64,000 nt of DNA from Streptomyces sp. GESEQ-35 (GCF_017948485.1 NZ_JAFFSX010000010.1:275971-339970); one strand, 5' to 3'. Shown: positions 40,820 to 49,915, numbered from the stretch's first letter. The notes: generated by a model not told the origin, from the letters alone. Numbers and translations are program-made.

Positions 40820-43299
40820 TGAGCAGCCCCCCTCGCCAGCTGACCGGCGGCTGGCGTCGGCCCGCCGCCCGTGTAAGTGACCCGCCACAGCGCCGACTTG
40901 GCGTCCGAGGTGAAGAAGCCGCGGCCGTAGTCGAGGACGTACAGCGACCCGTCCGGACCGAACTTCCAGTCCATGAGGTTCTTGATGCCGTCGTTGCCGA
41001 CCGGCACGATCTTCTTCAGCGACTCCGAGTGGATCGGCAGACCGCCTTCGCCGTGCGTCTTCGGATCGGTGATGACCGCGTTGCGCGGCTGCTCGCCGTC
41101 GTAGAAGTCGCCGACGAACCACTTGCCGTCCCAGTAGGAAGGCCACTTCGTCGCGCTCGTGCTCTGTGCGTCGTACCGGTAGACCGGGCCGTTCATCGTG
41201 GCCTGGCCGCCGCCCTTGAGCCATGGCAGCAGGTACTTGGCCTCCTCCTGCTTGTAGGAGGGGATGCCGTTCGCGTCGCGCGGATAGTCCGGGGCGCCGC
41301 CCTGCGGCGAGTACCAGATGTTGTTGCCGGTGACCGGCGGCAGGTTGACGAGGCCGTTGTTGTTCGGCGACTCGTTCTTGGGGGCGTCGCAGTCGTACCA
41401 GCCCAGCGGTTGCGTCGGGTCCGGCAGATTGCGGTCGCGGTAGGGCTGGTTGTTGCCCATGCAGTACGGCCAGCCCCGGTTGCTCGCCTTGGTGATGACG
41501 GCGAACGTGTCGTACTTGGCCGGGCCCCAGGTCGTCGACGGTGCGCCCGCGTCCGGGCCGACCCAGCCCGCGTACAGGATGTCGGTCTGCTGGTCGACGA
41601 AGATGCGCGCCGGATTGCGGACGCCCATCACATAGATCTCGCCGCGCGTCTTGCCGCCGCCCTCGTCGGTCTCCTTGCCGGTGAAGAGGTTGCCCGCGGG
41701 CAGTGTGTACGTCCCGTCGGGTTCCGGGTGGATGCGCAGGATCTTGCCGTTGAGGTTGTTGGTGTTGCCGGCGGTGCGGCGCGCGTCGGCGAAGGAGACA
41801 CCCTTGTAGTTGGGCTGCGGGTTGTTGCCCGAGTAACCGTCGCTGAAGCCACTGGAGTTGTTGTCGCCGGTCGCGATGTACAGGTTGCCCTGGGAGTCCC
41901 AGGACATCCCGCCGCCCGCGTGGCAGCAACTGTGGACCTGCACCGGCCACTTGAGCAGTACTTTCTCGCTGCTCAGGTCCAGCTTGTTGGTGGCGAGGTC
42001 GAGCGTGAAGCGGGAGACGCGCCGCTCGGCCATCTGCGTGTCGCGGTTGAGCTGCGAGTGCGGCGTGTAGTGCAGATACACCCAGCCGTTCTGCTCGAAG
42101 CCCGGGTCCAGCTCGATGCCGAGCAGCCCCTCCTCGACCTTGATGAGCTCGTCGCCACCGCCCTTGTTGCCGAACACCGTCAACGCGCCCGCCGGCGTGA
42201 CCTTCTTGGTCGCGGGGTCGTAGACGTGGATCTCGCCCTTGCCCTTGCCGATGTCCGGGTTGTTCCAGTCGGTGATCACCGGCTGGGAGGAGTCGGCGCC
42301 GCCGCGGCCGATGTACAGCACGCGACCGTCCGGTGCGGTGACCAGGCCGTGCGGCTCGCCGATCTGGTCGTTCTGCCCCGGCTGGTTGGCCTGGGTGAGG
42401 CGCTCCGCCTTGTAGTTGGCGTTGATCGTCGCCTTGCAGTCGGCCTGCGCCAGACGGGTCGTCCACAGCAGCGCGCCCCGCAGATGGGCGCGGAACTCGG
42501 TCTCGTCGTACGACGACACCGTGCCGCCCATGCCGGTGTAGAAGGAGCGTCCGCCGTCGTAGTCACGGCACCAACTCACCGGGTGGTCCCAGCCGTTGGC
42601 GGTGGTGCCCGGCTGGTACGTCGACTCGCGGACGCGAGCGACGGTGTGCACCTCGCCGGAGGGGTTCTTCACCCAGTTGAACCACTGGTCCGGGTGCTTC
42701 CACTGGACCGGCAGATCCTTGGTGGCAGGGTGCTGCCGGTCGCCGACCTCAACCGTCGCCCGCTGTACGGCCGTTGGGCTGGAGGCCGCCGGACGGGCGC
42801 CGACCAGACCGGTGAACCAGTCCGAGTACGGCTCCGCGCGTGCCGCGTCATGGACGCCGACGAAACCGCCGCCCGCCTCCATGTAGGCCTCCAGGCCCGC
42901 TTCCTGCTCCGGGTCGAGGACGTCGCCGCCACCGGTGAGGAACGCGATCGCGTTGAAACGGCCCAGCCGGGTCTCGTCGGTGAAGACCGAGGCGTCGTCC
43001 GAGGCCACGACCTGGTAGCGCTGGTTCTCCGGTCCCGACAGGCCGATCTTCTCGATGGCCTCGATCCCGGCGTTCACGACCGGCGACTCCTCCCCGGACG
43101 CCGCGGAACCGTAGAAGATCAGCACCCGTACGTTCGCGCTGCCCGGGGGCGACTTGATGGACATCGTTGTCATGGGCGGTCCGGGGTCCGGACGCGCGTT
43201 CGCGGCGGGTCCGGACATGAGTCCGGCGGCGACGACACCGGCGGTCACAGTGGCCGCCCAGACCCGTCTTCTTCTTGTGCTCAACCCTCGTAAGCGCAT
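40816..43299 (-). CDS. secreted ThuA and PQQ-type glucose/sorbosone dehydrogenase protein
   Basis: 827 residues. Signal peptide to ~35 (RRRRVWAATVTAGVVAAGL). The ThuA-like domain lies at ~50-270 (VRVLIFYGSAASGEES, FLTGGGDVLDPEQEAG, GGGFVGVHDAARAE). The GSDH beta-propeller lies at ~300-810 (GLLGIELDPGFEQNGWVYLH, CCHAGGGMSWDSQGNLYIAT, VMGVRNPARIFVD, YVLDYGRGFFTSDAKSALWR). It should oxidise sugars or keto-sugars outside the cell using PQQ; the ThuA domain acts on related oxidised sugars in other bacteria. GAGGAGGTGCCC lies before the ATG at 43299. It is cotranscribed with the cupredoxin-DUF1080 gene and divergent from laccase. Confidence 0.88.
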   Translation of the reverse strand: MRLRGLSTRRRRVWAATVTAGVVAAGLMSGPAANARPDPGPPMTTMSIKSPPGSANVRVLIFYGSAASGEESPVVNAGIEAIEKIGLSGPENQRYQVVASDDASVFTDETRLGRFNAIAFLTGGGDVLDPEQEAGLEAYMEAGGGFVGVHDAARAEPYSDWFTGLVGARPAASSPTAVQRATVEVGDRQHPATKDLPVQWKHPDQWFNWVKNPSGEVHTVARVRESTYQPGTTANGWDHPVSWCRDYDGGRSFYTGMGGTVSSYDETEFRAHLRGALLWTTRLAQADCKATINANYKAERLTQANQPGQNDQIGEPHGLVTAPDGRVLYIGRGGADSSQPVITDWNNPDIGKGKGEIHVYDPATKKVTPAGALTVFGNKGGGDELIKVEEGLLGIELDPGFEQNGWVYLHYTPHSQLNRDTQMAERRVSRFTLDLATNKLDLSSEKVLLKWPVQVHSCCHAGGGMSWDSQGNLYIATGDNNSSGFSDGYSGNNPQPNYKGVSFADARRTAGNTNNLNGKILRIHPEPDGTYTLPAGNLFTGKETDEGGGKTRGEIYVMGVRNPARIFVDQQTDILYAGWVGPDAGAPSTTWGPAKYDTFAVITKASNRGWPYCMGNNQPYRDRNLPDPTQPLGWYDCDAPKNESPNNNGLVNLPPVTGNNIWYSPQGGAPDYPRDANGIPSYKQEEAKYLLPWLKGGGQATMNGPVYRYDAQSTSATKWPSYWDGKWFVGDFYDGEQPRNAVITDPKTHGEGGLPIHSESLKKIVPVGNDGIKNLMDWKFGPDGSLYVLDYGRGFFTSDAKSALWRVTYTGGGPTPAAGQLARGAAQ

Positions 43300-43488
43300 G
43301 GGCACCTCCTCGGTCACAGCCACAACGCCAAGGAAGCTAGACCTCTTTGAATGACCCGCCAATACCTATGACCGCAATGGCACGAACTTTGTCCCGGGTG
43401 TGGATAAACGGGAGTACGGCCGGTACGGTCGCACAGGTTCATCACAGGTGCGTCTCCGCAAGTTCCGTATCAGGGTGGGGAGTTCCGC

Positions 43489-44469
43489 ATGGACAGACGC
43501 GGGTTCAACAGACGGGTGCTGCTGGGCGGCGCGGCCGTGGCGACATCGTTGTCCATGGCCCCCGACGCCGTCAGCGTCGACGCCTCGGCGAAGACGGCTC
43601 CGGCCGGCGGCGCGGTCAAGCACATCAAGCTGTACGCCGAGAAGTTCGCCGACGGGCAGCTGGGCTACGGCTTCGAGAAGGGGAAGGCGACGATCCCCGG
43701 GCCGCTGATCGAACTCAACGAGGGCGACACCCTGCACATCGAGTTCGAGAACACCACCGACGTGCGGGCGAGCCTGCACGTCCACGGCCTGGACTACGAA
43801 ATCTCCAGCGACGGCACCAAGTTGAACAAGAGCGACGTCGAACCCGGCGGCACCCGCACCTACACCTGGCGCACCCACGTCCCCGGCCGACGCAAGGACG
43901 GCACCTGGCGGGCGGGCAGCGCCGGCTACTGGCACTACCACGACCATGTCGTCGGCACCGAGCACGGCACGGGCGGCATCCGCAAGGGCCTGTACGGTCC
44001 GGTGATCGTCCGCCGTCAGGGCGACATCCTGCCCGACATGACGTACACCATCGTCTTCAACGACATGCTGATCAACAACAAGCCGGCGCACTCGGGGCCC
44101 GACTTCGAGGCCACGGTGGGCGATCGCGTCGAGATCGTGATGATCACGCACGGCGAGTACTACCACACCTTCCATATGCACGGTCACCGCTGGGCGGACA
44201 ACCGCACCGGCATGCTCACCGGACCCGACGACCCGAGCCAGGTCATCGACAACAAGATCGTGGGCCCGGCGGACTCCTTCGGCTTCCAGGTGATCGCGGG
44301 GGAGGGGGTGGGAGCGGGCGCGTGGATGTACCACTGCCATGTCCAGAGCCACTCCGACATGGGGATGGTGGGGCTGTTCCTGGTGAAGAAGGCGGACGGG
44401 ACGATCCCCGGTTACGACCCGCACGAGCATGGTCAAGAGGCGACCTCGGGGTCCGCGCACGAGCACTGA
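43489..44469 (+). CDS. two-domain (small) laccase, Tat-exported multicopper oxidase
   Basis: 326 residues. A twin-arginine signal (FNRRVLLGGAAVA) is followed by two cupredoxin domains. Copper-ligand motifs are LHVHGLDYE, YWHYHDHVVGTEHGTG, HTFHMHGHRW and MYHCHVQSHSDMGM. The length matches Streptomyces SLAC-type trimeric laccases rather than three-domain ones. It oxidises phenols with oxygen reduction. The His-rich C-terminal tail may bind copper. It is divergent from the sugar dehydrogenase operon, and 14 bases separate it from the next gene. Confidence 0.94.
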   Translation: MDRRGFNRRVLLGGAAVATSLSMAPDAVSVDASAKTAPAGGAVKHIKLYAEKFADGQLGYGFEKGKATIPGPLIELNEGDTLHIEFENTTDVRASLHVHGLDYEISSDGTKLNKSDVEPGGTRTYTWRTHVPGRRKDGTWRAGSAGYWHYHDHVVGTEHGTGGIRKGLYGPVIVRRQGDILPDMTYTIVFNDMLINNKPAHSGPDFEATVGDRVEIVMITHGEYYHTFHMHGHRWADNRTGMLTGPDDPSQVIDNKIVGPADSFGFQVIAGEGVGAGAWMYHCHVQSHSDMGMVGLFLVKKADGTIPGYDPHEHGQEATSGSAHEH

Positions 44470-44483
44470 CGGATCATGGACGG

Positions 44484-45410
44484 GTGACGCTGCTACTGAC
44501 CCGGAGTGACCTTGAGGCCGTACTGGAGCCGGAGGCCTGTCTGGCCGTCCTGCGCGAAGGGTTCCGTGCGGCGGTGGACGCGCCCCTCGCGGGCCGGCGG
44601 GTACGGACCGACCTGCCGTTTCCCGGGACGGCGACGGCGCTGCTGCCCGGCCTGCTGCCGGGCATCGACGCCTACACGGTCAAGGTCAACGCCAAGTTCC
44701 CGGGCGCCCGGCCCGCCCTGCGCGGGGTGATCTGCCTGCACAGCGGCCGGGACGGCGAACTGCTCGCCCTGCTGGACTCGGCGACGGTCACGGCCTGGCG
44801 TACGGGGCTGGCGGCAGCGTTGGGCACGGATGTCCTGGCGGGTGCCGCGGAGGCCGTCGGGGTGATCGGCGCGGGGGCGCAGGCCGAGCTGATGGTGCGC
44901 GGCCTTGCCGCCCTGCGGGGGCATCGACCGGTCGTGGTCCACGACACGGACGCGGACAGGGCCGCCGCGTTCGCCGCCCGGCACGACGGGCGGGTGGTCG
45001 CCTCCGCGCCGGAGGTCGCCGCGGCCGCCGACACCGTCCTGCTGGCCACCTGGTCCCGGGAGCCGCTGCTGCGGCTGGCGGACGCCGGGGAGGGCCGGCA
45101 CTTCACCAGCCTGGGCGCGGACGAGCCCGGCAAGCGGGAACTGGCCGCCGATCTGCTCTCCGCCGCGCTCCTGGTCGTCGACGACCGGGAACTCGCCGCG
45201 GCGATGGGCGCGTCGGCGGGACCCGGAGTCACCGCCGACACCACGCTCGGGGAGGTTCTGCGGGGCGAGCATGCGGGGCGTGGCAGCGTGACGGACCGTA
45301 CCGTCTACGCACCCGTCGGCCTTCCCTGGCAGGACCTGGCGGTGGCGTGGCTCGCCTACGAGCGGGCCCGGCGGGAGGGGCTCGGCCAGCGGATCGACCT
45401 GCTGGCCTGA
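44484..45410 (+). CDS. ornithine cyclodeaminase / mu-crystallin family protein
   Basis: 308 residues with GTG start. GIDAYTVKVNAKFPGARPAL (substrate Lys region), LLDSATVTAWRTGLAAALG and the Rossmann motif GVIGAGAQAELMVRGL are family features, with SLGADEPGKREL later. Members include ornithine cyclodeaminases, alanine dehydrogenases and imine reductases; the substrate here is unknown. It lies 14 bases after the laccase gene and is probably cotranscribed. The longer frame upstream is only an alternative reading of the laccase gene. Confidence 0.87.
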   Translation: MTLLLTRSDLEAVLEPEACLAVLREGFRAAVDAPLAGRRVRTDLPFPGTATALLPGLLPGIDAYTVKVNAKFPGARPALRGVICLHSGRDGELLALLDSATVTAWRTGLAAALGTDVLAGAAEAVGVIGAGAQAELMVRGLAALRGHRPVVVHDTDADRAAAFAARHDGRVVASAPEVAAAADTVLLATWSREPLLRLADAGEGRHFTSLGADEPGKRELAADLLSAALLVVDDRELAAAMGASAGPGVTADTTLGEVLRGEHAGRGSVTDRTVYAPVGLPWQDLAVAWLAYERARREGLGQRIDLLA

Positions 45411-45437
45411 GCGGGAGCCGGCGCCGATGGCGGTGCG

Positions 45438-45449
45438 GAGAGCGCTCTC
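45438..45449. promoter_or_regulatory. LacI-type palindromic operator
   Basis: GAGAGCGCTCTC is a perfect 12-bp palindrome 56 bases upstream of the LacI-family gene start. CG-centred palindromes of this type are typical LacI/GalR operators (for example the CebR box). Autoregulation of the gene at 45506 is likely. Confidence 0.7.
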
Positions 45450-45505
45450 ACCTCGGCTCGGGGCGCCGCTATCCTGATCGGCACCGGCCGAGGAGGAGCG
45501 CCCAA

Positions 45506-46510
45506 GTGTCCGATACCGCACACCGTCCCACGCTGGAAGCCGTGGCTGCCCGGGCCGGAGTCTCGCGGGCCACCGTGTCCCGGGTGGTGAACGGCGGGGA
45601 GGGCGTGCGGGAACCCCTCGTCGAGCGGGTGCGCCGCGCGGTGGAGGAGCTCGGCTACGTGCCCAATCAGGCGGCGCGCAGCCTGGTGACCCGGCGGCAC
45701 GACGCCGTGGCCGTGGTCGTCGCCGAACCGGAGACCCGGGTCTTCGCCGACCCCTTCTTCGCCCTCCAACTCCGCGGGATCAGCAAAGAGCTGACCGCCC
45801 ACGACAACCAGCTCGTACTGCTGCTCACGGAGGGCCGTGACGACCACGCGCGCGTGGGCCGCTATCTCGCCGGGGGCCATGTCGACGGCGCCCTCGTGTT
45901 CTCCCTGCACCTCGACGATCCACTGCCCGAGTTGATCCAACGCGCCGGAGTGCCGACCGTGTTCGGCGGCCGGCCCGGCTGGAGCGACGGCACGAGCGGA
46001 GTGGTCTACGTCGACAGCGACAACCGCGGCGGCGCCCGCGAGGCCGTACGCCATCTCGTCGGCCTCGGCCGTACCCGCATCGCGCACATCGCCGGCGCCC
46101 TCGACCAGACCTCCGCGGTGGACCGGCTCGACGGGTTCCGGGACGTCATGGCCGACGTCGATCCGCGGCTCGTCGTCGAGGGCGACTTCACGCCGGCCGG
46201 CGGGGAGCGGGCCATGCGGGAACTCCTCGACCGTTGCCCCGACCTGGACGCCGTCTTCGCCGCGAACGACCTGACCGCCGCCGGCGCCCTGCGGGTGCTG
46301 CGCGAGCGCGGGCGGCGCGTGCCCGACGACGTCGCCGTGATCGGCTTCGACGACATGCTGCCCGTCGCCGAACAGACCGACCCGCCGCTGACGACGGTTC
46401 GTCAGGACATCGAGGAGTTGGGGCGCTTGATGGCCCGGCTGCTGCTGCGCGGACCCGCGCCGGGCGGTGTGGTCCTGCCGACGACGCTGGTGCGGCGGGC
46501 CTCGGCGTAA
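45506..46510 (+). CDS. LacI-family transcriptional regulator
   Basis: 334 residues. Helix-turn-helix and hinge: TLEAVAARAGVSRATVSRVV, ELGYVPNQAARSLVTRR. The periplasmic-binding-protein-like domain contains VDGALVFSLH, VYVDSDNRGGAREAVRHLV, AVFAANDLTAAGALRVL and VIGFDDM. GAGGAGCGCCCAA precedes the GTG start. Ligand unknown; no sugar-uptake operon is adjacent, so targets beyond its own promoter cannot be inferred. Confidence 0.92.
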   Translation: MSDTAHRPTLEAVAARAGVSRATVSRVVNGGEGVREPLVERVRRAVEELGYVPNQAARSLVTRRHDAVAVVVAEPETRVFADPFFALQLRGISKELTAHDNQLVLLLTEGRDDHARVGRYLAGGHVDGALVFSLHLDDPLPELIQRAGVPTVFGGRPGWSDGTSGVVYVDSDNRGGAREAVRHLVGLGRTRIAHIAGALDQTSAVDRLDGFRDVMADVDPRLVVEGDFTPAGGERAMRELLDRCPDLDAVFAANDLTAAGALRVLRERGRRVPDDVAVIGFDDMLPVAEQTDPPLTTVRQDIEELGRLMARLLLRGPAPGGVVLPTTLVRRASA

Positions 46511-46693
46511 CCGCCCGACGCGGATGCGCGGGCGTCGGCGCCTCCGGGACCCCGGGCCGTGCGTCCCCTGTAGATCACCGCGACAGCCCAGGACGGCCGC
46601 GGACGCGTTCCGACGGCGATTGTCAGTGGGCGGTGGAAGACTCGGCAGGGCAGGCAACGGGACAACGGGACCGGACCCCTCAAGGAGGGCACC

Positions 46694-47485
46694 ATGCTCA
46701 CCACCCGTTTTGTGAACGGCGCTCCCAACTGGGTCGATGTCGGTACGGCCGACATCGGGGGCGCAACATCCTTCTACGGCGCCCTGTTCGGCTGGGAATT
46801 CCAGTCGGCGGGGCCCGAGGCCGGCGGTTACGGCTTCTTCCAGGCCGGCGGCAGGATCGTCGCGGGCGGCATGCAGACCACGCCGGAGCAGGGCCCGCCC
46901 GCATGGACGGTGTATTTCCAGAGCGGGGACGCGGACGCCACGGCCAAGACGGTGGAGACGGCCGGCGGCAGCGTGCCCGTGGCACCCATGGACGTCATGG
47001 GGCAGGGACGGATGGCGATCCTCGCCGATGACACGGGCGTGCCCTTCGGGATCTGGCAGCCCGCTGCCCGCAAGGGCCTCGACGTGGTCGGCGACGCGGG
47101 GTCGCTGTGCTGGGTCGAGCTCTTCACACCGGACATCGCCCGGGCCGCCGCGTTCTACGACGCGGTGTTCGGCTGGGAGACCTCGGCCGCGCCCTTCCCC
47201 GACGGCACCTACACCAGCATCAACCCCGCGGGGGCGGACGAGAGCGCCGGGTTCGGCGGGCTCGTACCCCTGGCGGACAGCCCGATCGAGGCGGAGTCCG
47301 GTCCGTGCTGGCTGCCGTGGTTCGAGGCCGGGGACCCGGACGCCGTGGTCGCCAAGGCGCAGGAACTGGGCGGCACGATCCGACTGCCCGCCACGGACGT
47401 GGCAGGCGTCGGCCGTCTGGCCAAGATCGAGGACCCGTACGGCGCGCGCTTCGGGGTGATCAAGAGCGTTCCGCAGGAGAGCTGA
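46694..47485 (+). CDS. two-module VOC (glyoxalase/bleomycin-resistance-like) protein
   Basis: 263 residues. Two similar VOC modules are present: NWVDVGTADIGGATSFYGALFGWEF from the N terminus and CWVELFTPDIARAAAFYDAVFGWE from ~138, each with a FG-x-WEx fold marker and a closing PFGIW or RFGVI. Such paired modules form one metal or ligand site. In actinobacteria they are often hydroxylase-like or glyoxalase-like and of unknown function. AAGGAGGG precedes the ATG. Confidence 0.9.
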   Translation: MLTTRFVNGAPNWVDVGTADIGGATSFYGALFGWEFQSAGPEAGGYGFFQAGGRIVAGGMQTTPEQGPPAWTVYFQSGDADATAKTVETAGGSVPVAPMDVMGQGRMAILADDTGVPFGIWQPAARKGLDVVGDAGSLCWVELFTPDIARAAAFYDAVFGWETSAAPFPDGTYTSINPAGADESAGFGGLVPLADSPIEAESGPCWLPWFEAGDPDAVVAKAQELGGTIRLPATDVAGVGRLAKIEDPYGARFGVIKSVPQES

Positions 47486-47662
47486 TCGCAGCCGGACTCC
47501 GCGGCATCCGGCACGGCCGCCGGGAAATCACGCCGGTCGTGCCGCGCGCCGCCGTGCGGCGGCCCGCCCCGCGAGGTCATCATCGAGGTGGCCGGAGGCC
47601 CTGGGCGCGGCGTTGATCCGGCGTTGATCGAACGTTTTTCGCGGCCCGGCACGCTTCTGGCC

Positions 47663-47908
47663 ATGCACATCGAAACGATCGCCCCGCCCGACCTCTCCTG
47701 GCAGGAGGAGGCGTTGTGCGCGCAGACCGGGGCGGAATTCTTCTTTCCCGAGCCAGGCAGCTCCGTACGGGAGGCGAAGCGGATCTGCGGACTGTGCCCG
47801 ATCCGCTCCGCCTGCCTCGAGTTCGCGCTGGACAACGACGAGCGCTTCGGGGTCTGGGGCGGCCTGTCGGAGAAGGAACGGCTGGAGCTCAGGCGTCCGT
47901 CGCGCTGA
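47663..47908 (+). CDS. WhiB-family iron-sulfur transcription factor
   Basis: 81 residues. The four cluster cysteines are at 19 (ALCAQ), 42 and 45 (ICGLC) and 51 (SACLEF), spaced as in WhiB proteins. GVWGG at 63-67 and a basic C-terminal tail complete the family pattern. It should bind a [4Fe-4S] cluster and sigma factor region 4. The ATG at 47663 (MHIETIAPPDLSWQ) was chosen; the longer in-frame start lacks homology. Which Wbl paralogue it is cannot be settled here. Confidence 0.93.
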   Translation: MHIETIAPPDLSWQEEALCAQTGAEFFFPEPGSSVREAKRICGLCPIRSACLEFALDNDERFGVWGGLSEKERLELRRPSR

Positions 47909-47968
47909 ACCGCCGCATCCGGAGGCCAAGGAGGGTCGGCGGCGGCAGAACCGCCGCACCCGGGCGTT

Positions 47969-48943
47969 TCAGCCCGCGGCCCGGGCCGCCATCCGCGCCT
48001 TGCGCGCCGCCAGCTTCTCGTCGAACTTCGACGCCTCCGCGTCCAGCCCGCCCAGGTACAGACCGAGCTCATCCTGCGCCGCCTGCCCCTCGGGGCCGAG
48101 GCCGTCGATCTCCATGACCTTCAGGAAGCGCAGGACGGGCTGGATGACGTCGTCGTGGTGGATGCGCATGTTGTAGATCTCGCCGATCGCCATCTGCGCG
48201 GCCGCCCGCTCGAAGCCGGGCATGCCGTGACCGGGCATGCGGAAGTTCACGATCACGTCGCGCACCGCCATCATCGTCAGGTCGGGCGCGAGCTCGAAGG
48301 CCGCCTTCAACAGGTTGCGGTAGAAGACCATGTGCAGGTTCTCGTCGGTCGCGATGCGCGCCAGCATGCGGTCGCAGACCGGGTCGCCGGACTGGTGGCC
48401 GGTGTTGCGGTGCGAGACGCGGGTCGCGAGCTCCTGGAAGGAGACGTAGGCCACCGAGTGCAGCATCGAGTGGCGGTTGTCCGACTCGAAGCCCTCGCTC
48501 ATGTGGGCCATCCGGAACTGCTCCAGCTTGTCCGGGTCCACCGCGCGCGAGGCAAGCAGGTAGTCACGCATCACGATGCCGTGGCGGCCCTCCTCGGCCG
48601 TCCAGCGGTGCACCCAGGTGCCCCAGGCGCCGTCCCGGCCGAACAGCGAGGCGATCTCGTGGTGGTAGCTGGGCAGGTTGTCCTCGGTGAGCAGGTTCAC
48701 GACCAGGGCGATCCGGCCGATCTCGGTGACCTTGGACTGCCCCTTCTCCCAGGCCTCGCCGTCCTCGAAGAACCCGGGGAAGTTGCGGCCGTCGCTCCAC
48801 GGCACGTACTCGTGCGGCATCCAGTCCTTGGTGACCTTCAGATGCCGGTTGAGTTCCTGCTCGACGACTTCCTCCAACGCGTACAGCAGCTTCGCGTCGG
48901 TCCAGGCGGACGGGCTGCCGAGGTGAGGGGAAGTAATCGTCAC
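47969..48943 (-). CDS. desA: acyl-ACP desaturase (ferritin-like di-iron)
   Basis: 324 residues. The di-iron ligands lie in the two motifs TAEEGRHGIVMRDYL (ExxH) and ATDENLHMVFYRN (ExxH), with VVEQELNRHLK early on. The family introduces a double bond into acyl-ACP, a soluble enzyme that adjusts membrane fluidity. The GTG start gives MTITSPHLGSPSAWTD, normal for the family. Tandem 15-base repeats lie 58-96 bases upstream and probably bind a TetR-type lipid regulator. Confidence 0.92.
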   Translation of the reverse strand: MTITSPHLGSPSAWTDAKLLYALEEVVEQELNRHLKVTKDWMPHEYVPWSDGRNFPGFFEDGEAWEKGQSKVTEIGRIALVVNLLTEDNLPSYHHEIASLFGRDGAWGTWVHRWTAEEGRHGIVMRDYLLASRAVDPDKLEQFRMAHMSEGFESDNRHSMLHSVAYVSFQELATRVSHRNTGHQSGDPVCDRMLARIATDENLHMVFYRNLLKAAFELAPDLTMMAVRDVIVNFRMPGHGMPGFERAAAQMAIGEIYNMRIHHDDVIQPVLRFLKVMEIDGLGPEGQAAQDELGLYLGGLDAEASKFDEKLAARKARMAARAAG

Positions 48944-49000
48944 GGGAACTCCAGGGGACGTGGGAGAAACCGGCGAGCGGTGCCGGGTAACTTACGGGAT

Positions 49001-49039
49001 CGTAGGCTACGTATCCGTAGGTTACGTATCCGTAGGTTA
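49001..49039 (-). promoter_or_regulatory. tandem 15-base operator-like repeats upstream of the desaturase
   Basis: CGTAGGCTACGTATC (49001-49015), CGTAGGTTACGTATC (49016-49030) and CGTAGGTTA (49031-49039) form two and a half head-to-tail units. Each junction contains the palindrome TACGTA or near-palindromic CGTAACCTACG on the other strand. The array lies in the 195-base gap between the desaturase and DDAH genes. Confidence 0.75.
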
Positions 49040-49138
49040 AGAACGCCGTAAAGACTGCTGATCAGCCAGCCTTCGCGTCGGGTGCGCAGTAACCGGGACC
49101 CGCAGGTCGCGGGGCTTTTAGGGTGATTCGGCACCCGG

Positions 49139-49915
49139 TCAGGCGTACAGCTCGCGCAGCCTGACCGAGAGGCATGTCACACAACCCTCGAGCTTTTCGA
49201 ACTCGCTGATGTCCACGAGGACCGGATCGTGGCCGAGGTCGGTGAGCAGCTCCGCCGTCTTGGGCGCGCTTGCGGCCATGAGCAGCTTGCTGCCGCCGAG
49301 CAGGACCACGTGCGAGCCGGTCTCCTCGGGCACCGACAGGAAGCGCGGGAACAGCGACGGCCTGTCCACCTTGGGGATGTGCCCGACGACCGTCCCGTCG
49401 GGCAGGGCCGTCACCGCCGACTTCAGGTGCAGCACCCTGCTCACCGGTACGGCGACGATCCGCGCCCCCAGCGGCTCGAAGGCGGCCCGCAGCTGCTGGA
49501 CGCCGGCCGCGTTGGTACGGCCGCCCCGGCCGACGTAGAGGGTGTCGCCGATCTTGAGGACATCGCCGCCGTCCAGCGTGCCGGGCTCCCAGATCCAGTT
49601 CACCGAGCAGCCGAGCCGGGCCACGGCCTCCTCGACGCCGAGGGTCTCCTCGCGCCGGGACTCGGCGCCGGAGCGGGCGATCAGCGCGACGTTCCGGTAC
49701 ATGACGACCGTGTCCTCGACGAACACCGAGTCGGCGCAGTCGTCCACCGGTTCCACCTCGATGGTCTCCCACCCGTGCTTCCGCAGGGCCTCCGCATACG
49801 CCTCCCATTGCTCGACCGCGAGATCGACGTCGACCTTCTCCCGCTCGATGTGGGTCACCAGTCCTTCGGCGAGGCGTGGGCTGGGGCGGCGGATGAGGGC
49901 CTTCTTGCTGGGCAC
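49139..49915 (-). CDS. ddaH: dimethylarginine dimethylaminohydrolase-like amidinotransferase
   Basis: 258 residues, GTG start. Landmarks of the DDAH branch: SVFVEDTVVMY, EPGTLDGGDVLKIG, VGRGGRTN, catalytic His in VSRVLHLKSAVTALPDG and catalytic Cys in LEGCVTCLSVRLR near the C terminus. It hydrolyses methylated arginines to citrulline and methylamines. It stands alone, with the desaturase downstream and an ABC-F gene upstream on the same strand. Confidence 0.92.
   Translation of the reverse strand: MPSKKALIRRPSPRLAEGLVTHIEREKVDVDLAVEQWEAYAEALRKHGWETIEVEPVDDCADSVFVEDTVVMYRNVALIARSGAESRREETLGVEEAVARLGCSVNWIWEPGTLDGGDVLKIGDTLYVGRGGRTNAAGVQQLRAAFEPLGARIVAVPVSRVLHLKSAVTALPDGTVVGHIPKVDRPSLFPRFLSVPEETGSHVVLLGGSKLLMAASAPKTAELLTDLGHDPVLVDISEFEKLEGCVTCLSVRLRELYA

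Noticed and set aside
40820..42466. A 1282-residue version of the cupredoxin-DUF1080 protein
   Set aside because: The added N-terminal part is the sugar dehydrogenase gene in another frame; a GTGA overlap and signal peptide define the start at 40819.
43347..44483. A fusion of extra sequence to the ornithine-cyclodeaminase-like gene
   Set aside because: The extension is the laccase gene read in another frame. The family fold starts at GTG 44484.
48155..49051. A 298-residue plus-strand frame opposite the desaturase
   Set aside because: It is a Val/Arg/His-rich shadow; both di-iron ExxH motifs are on the minus strand.
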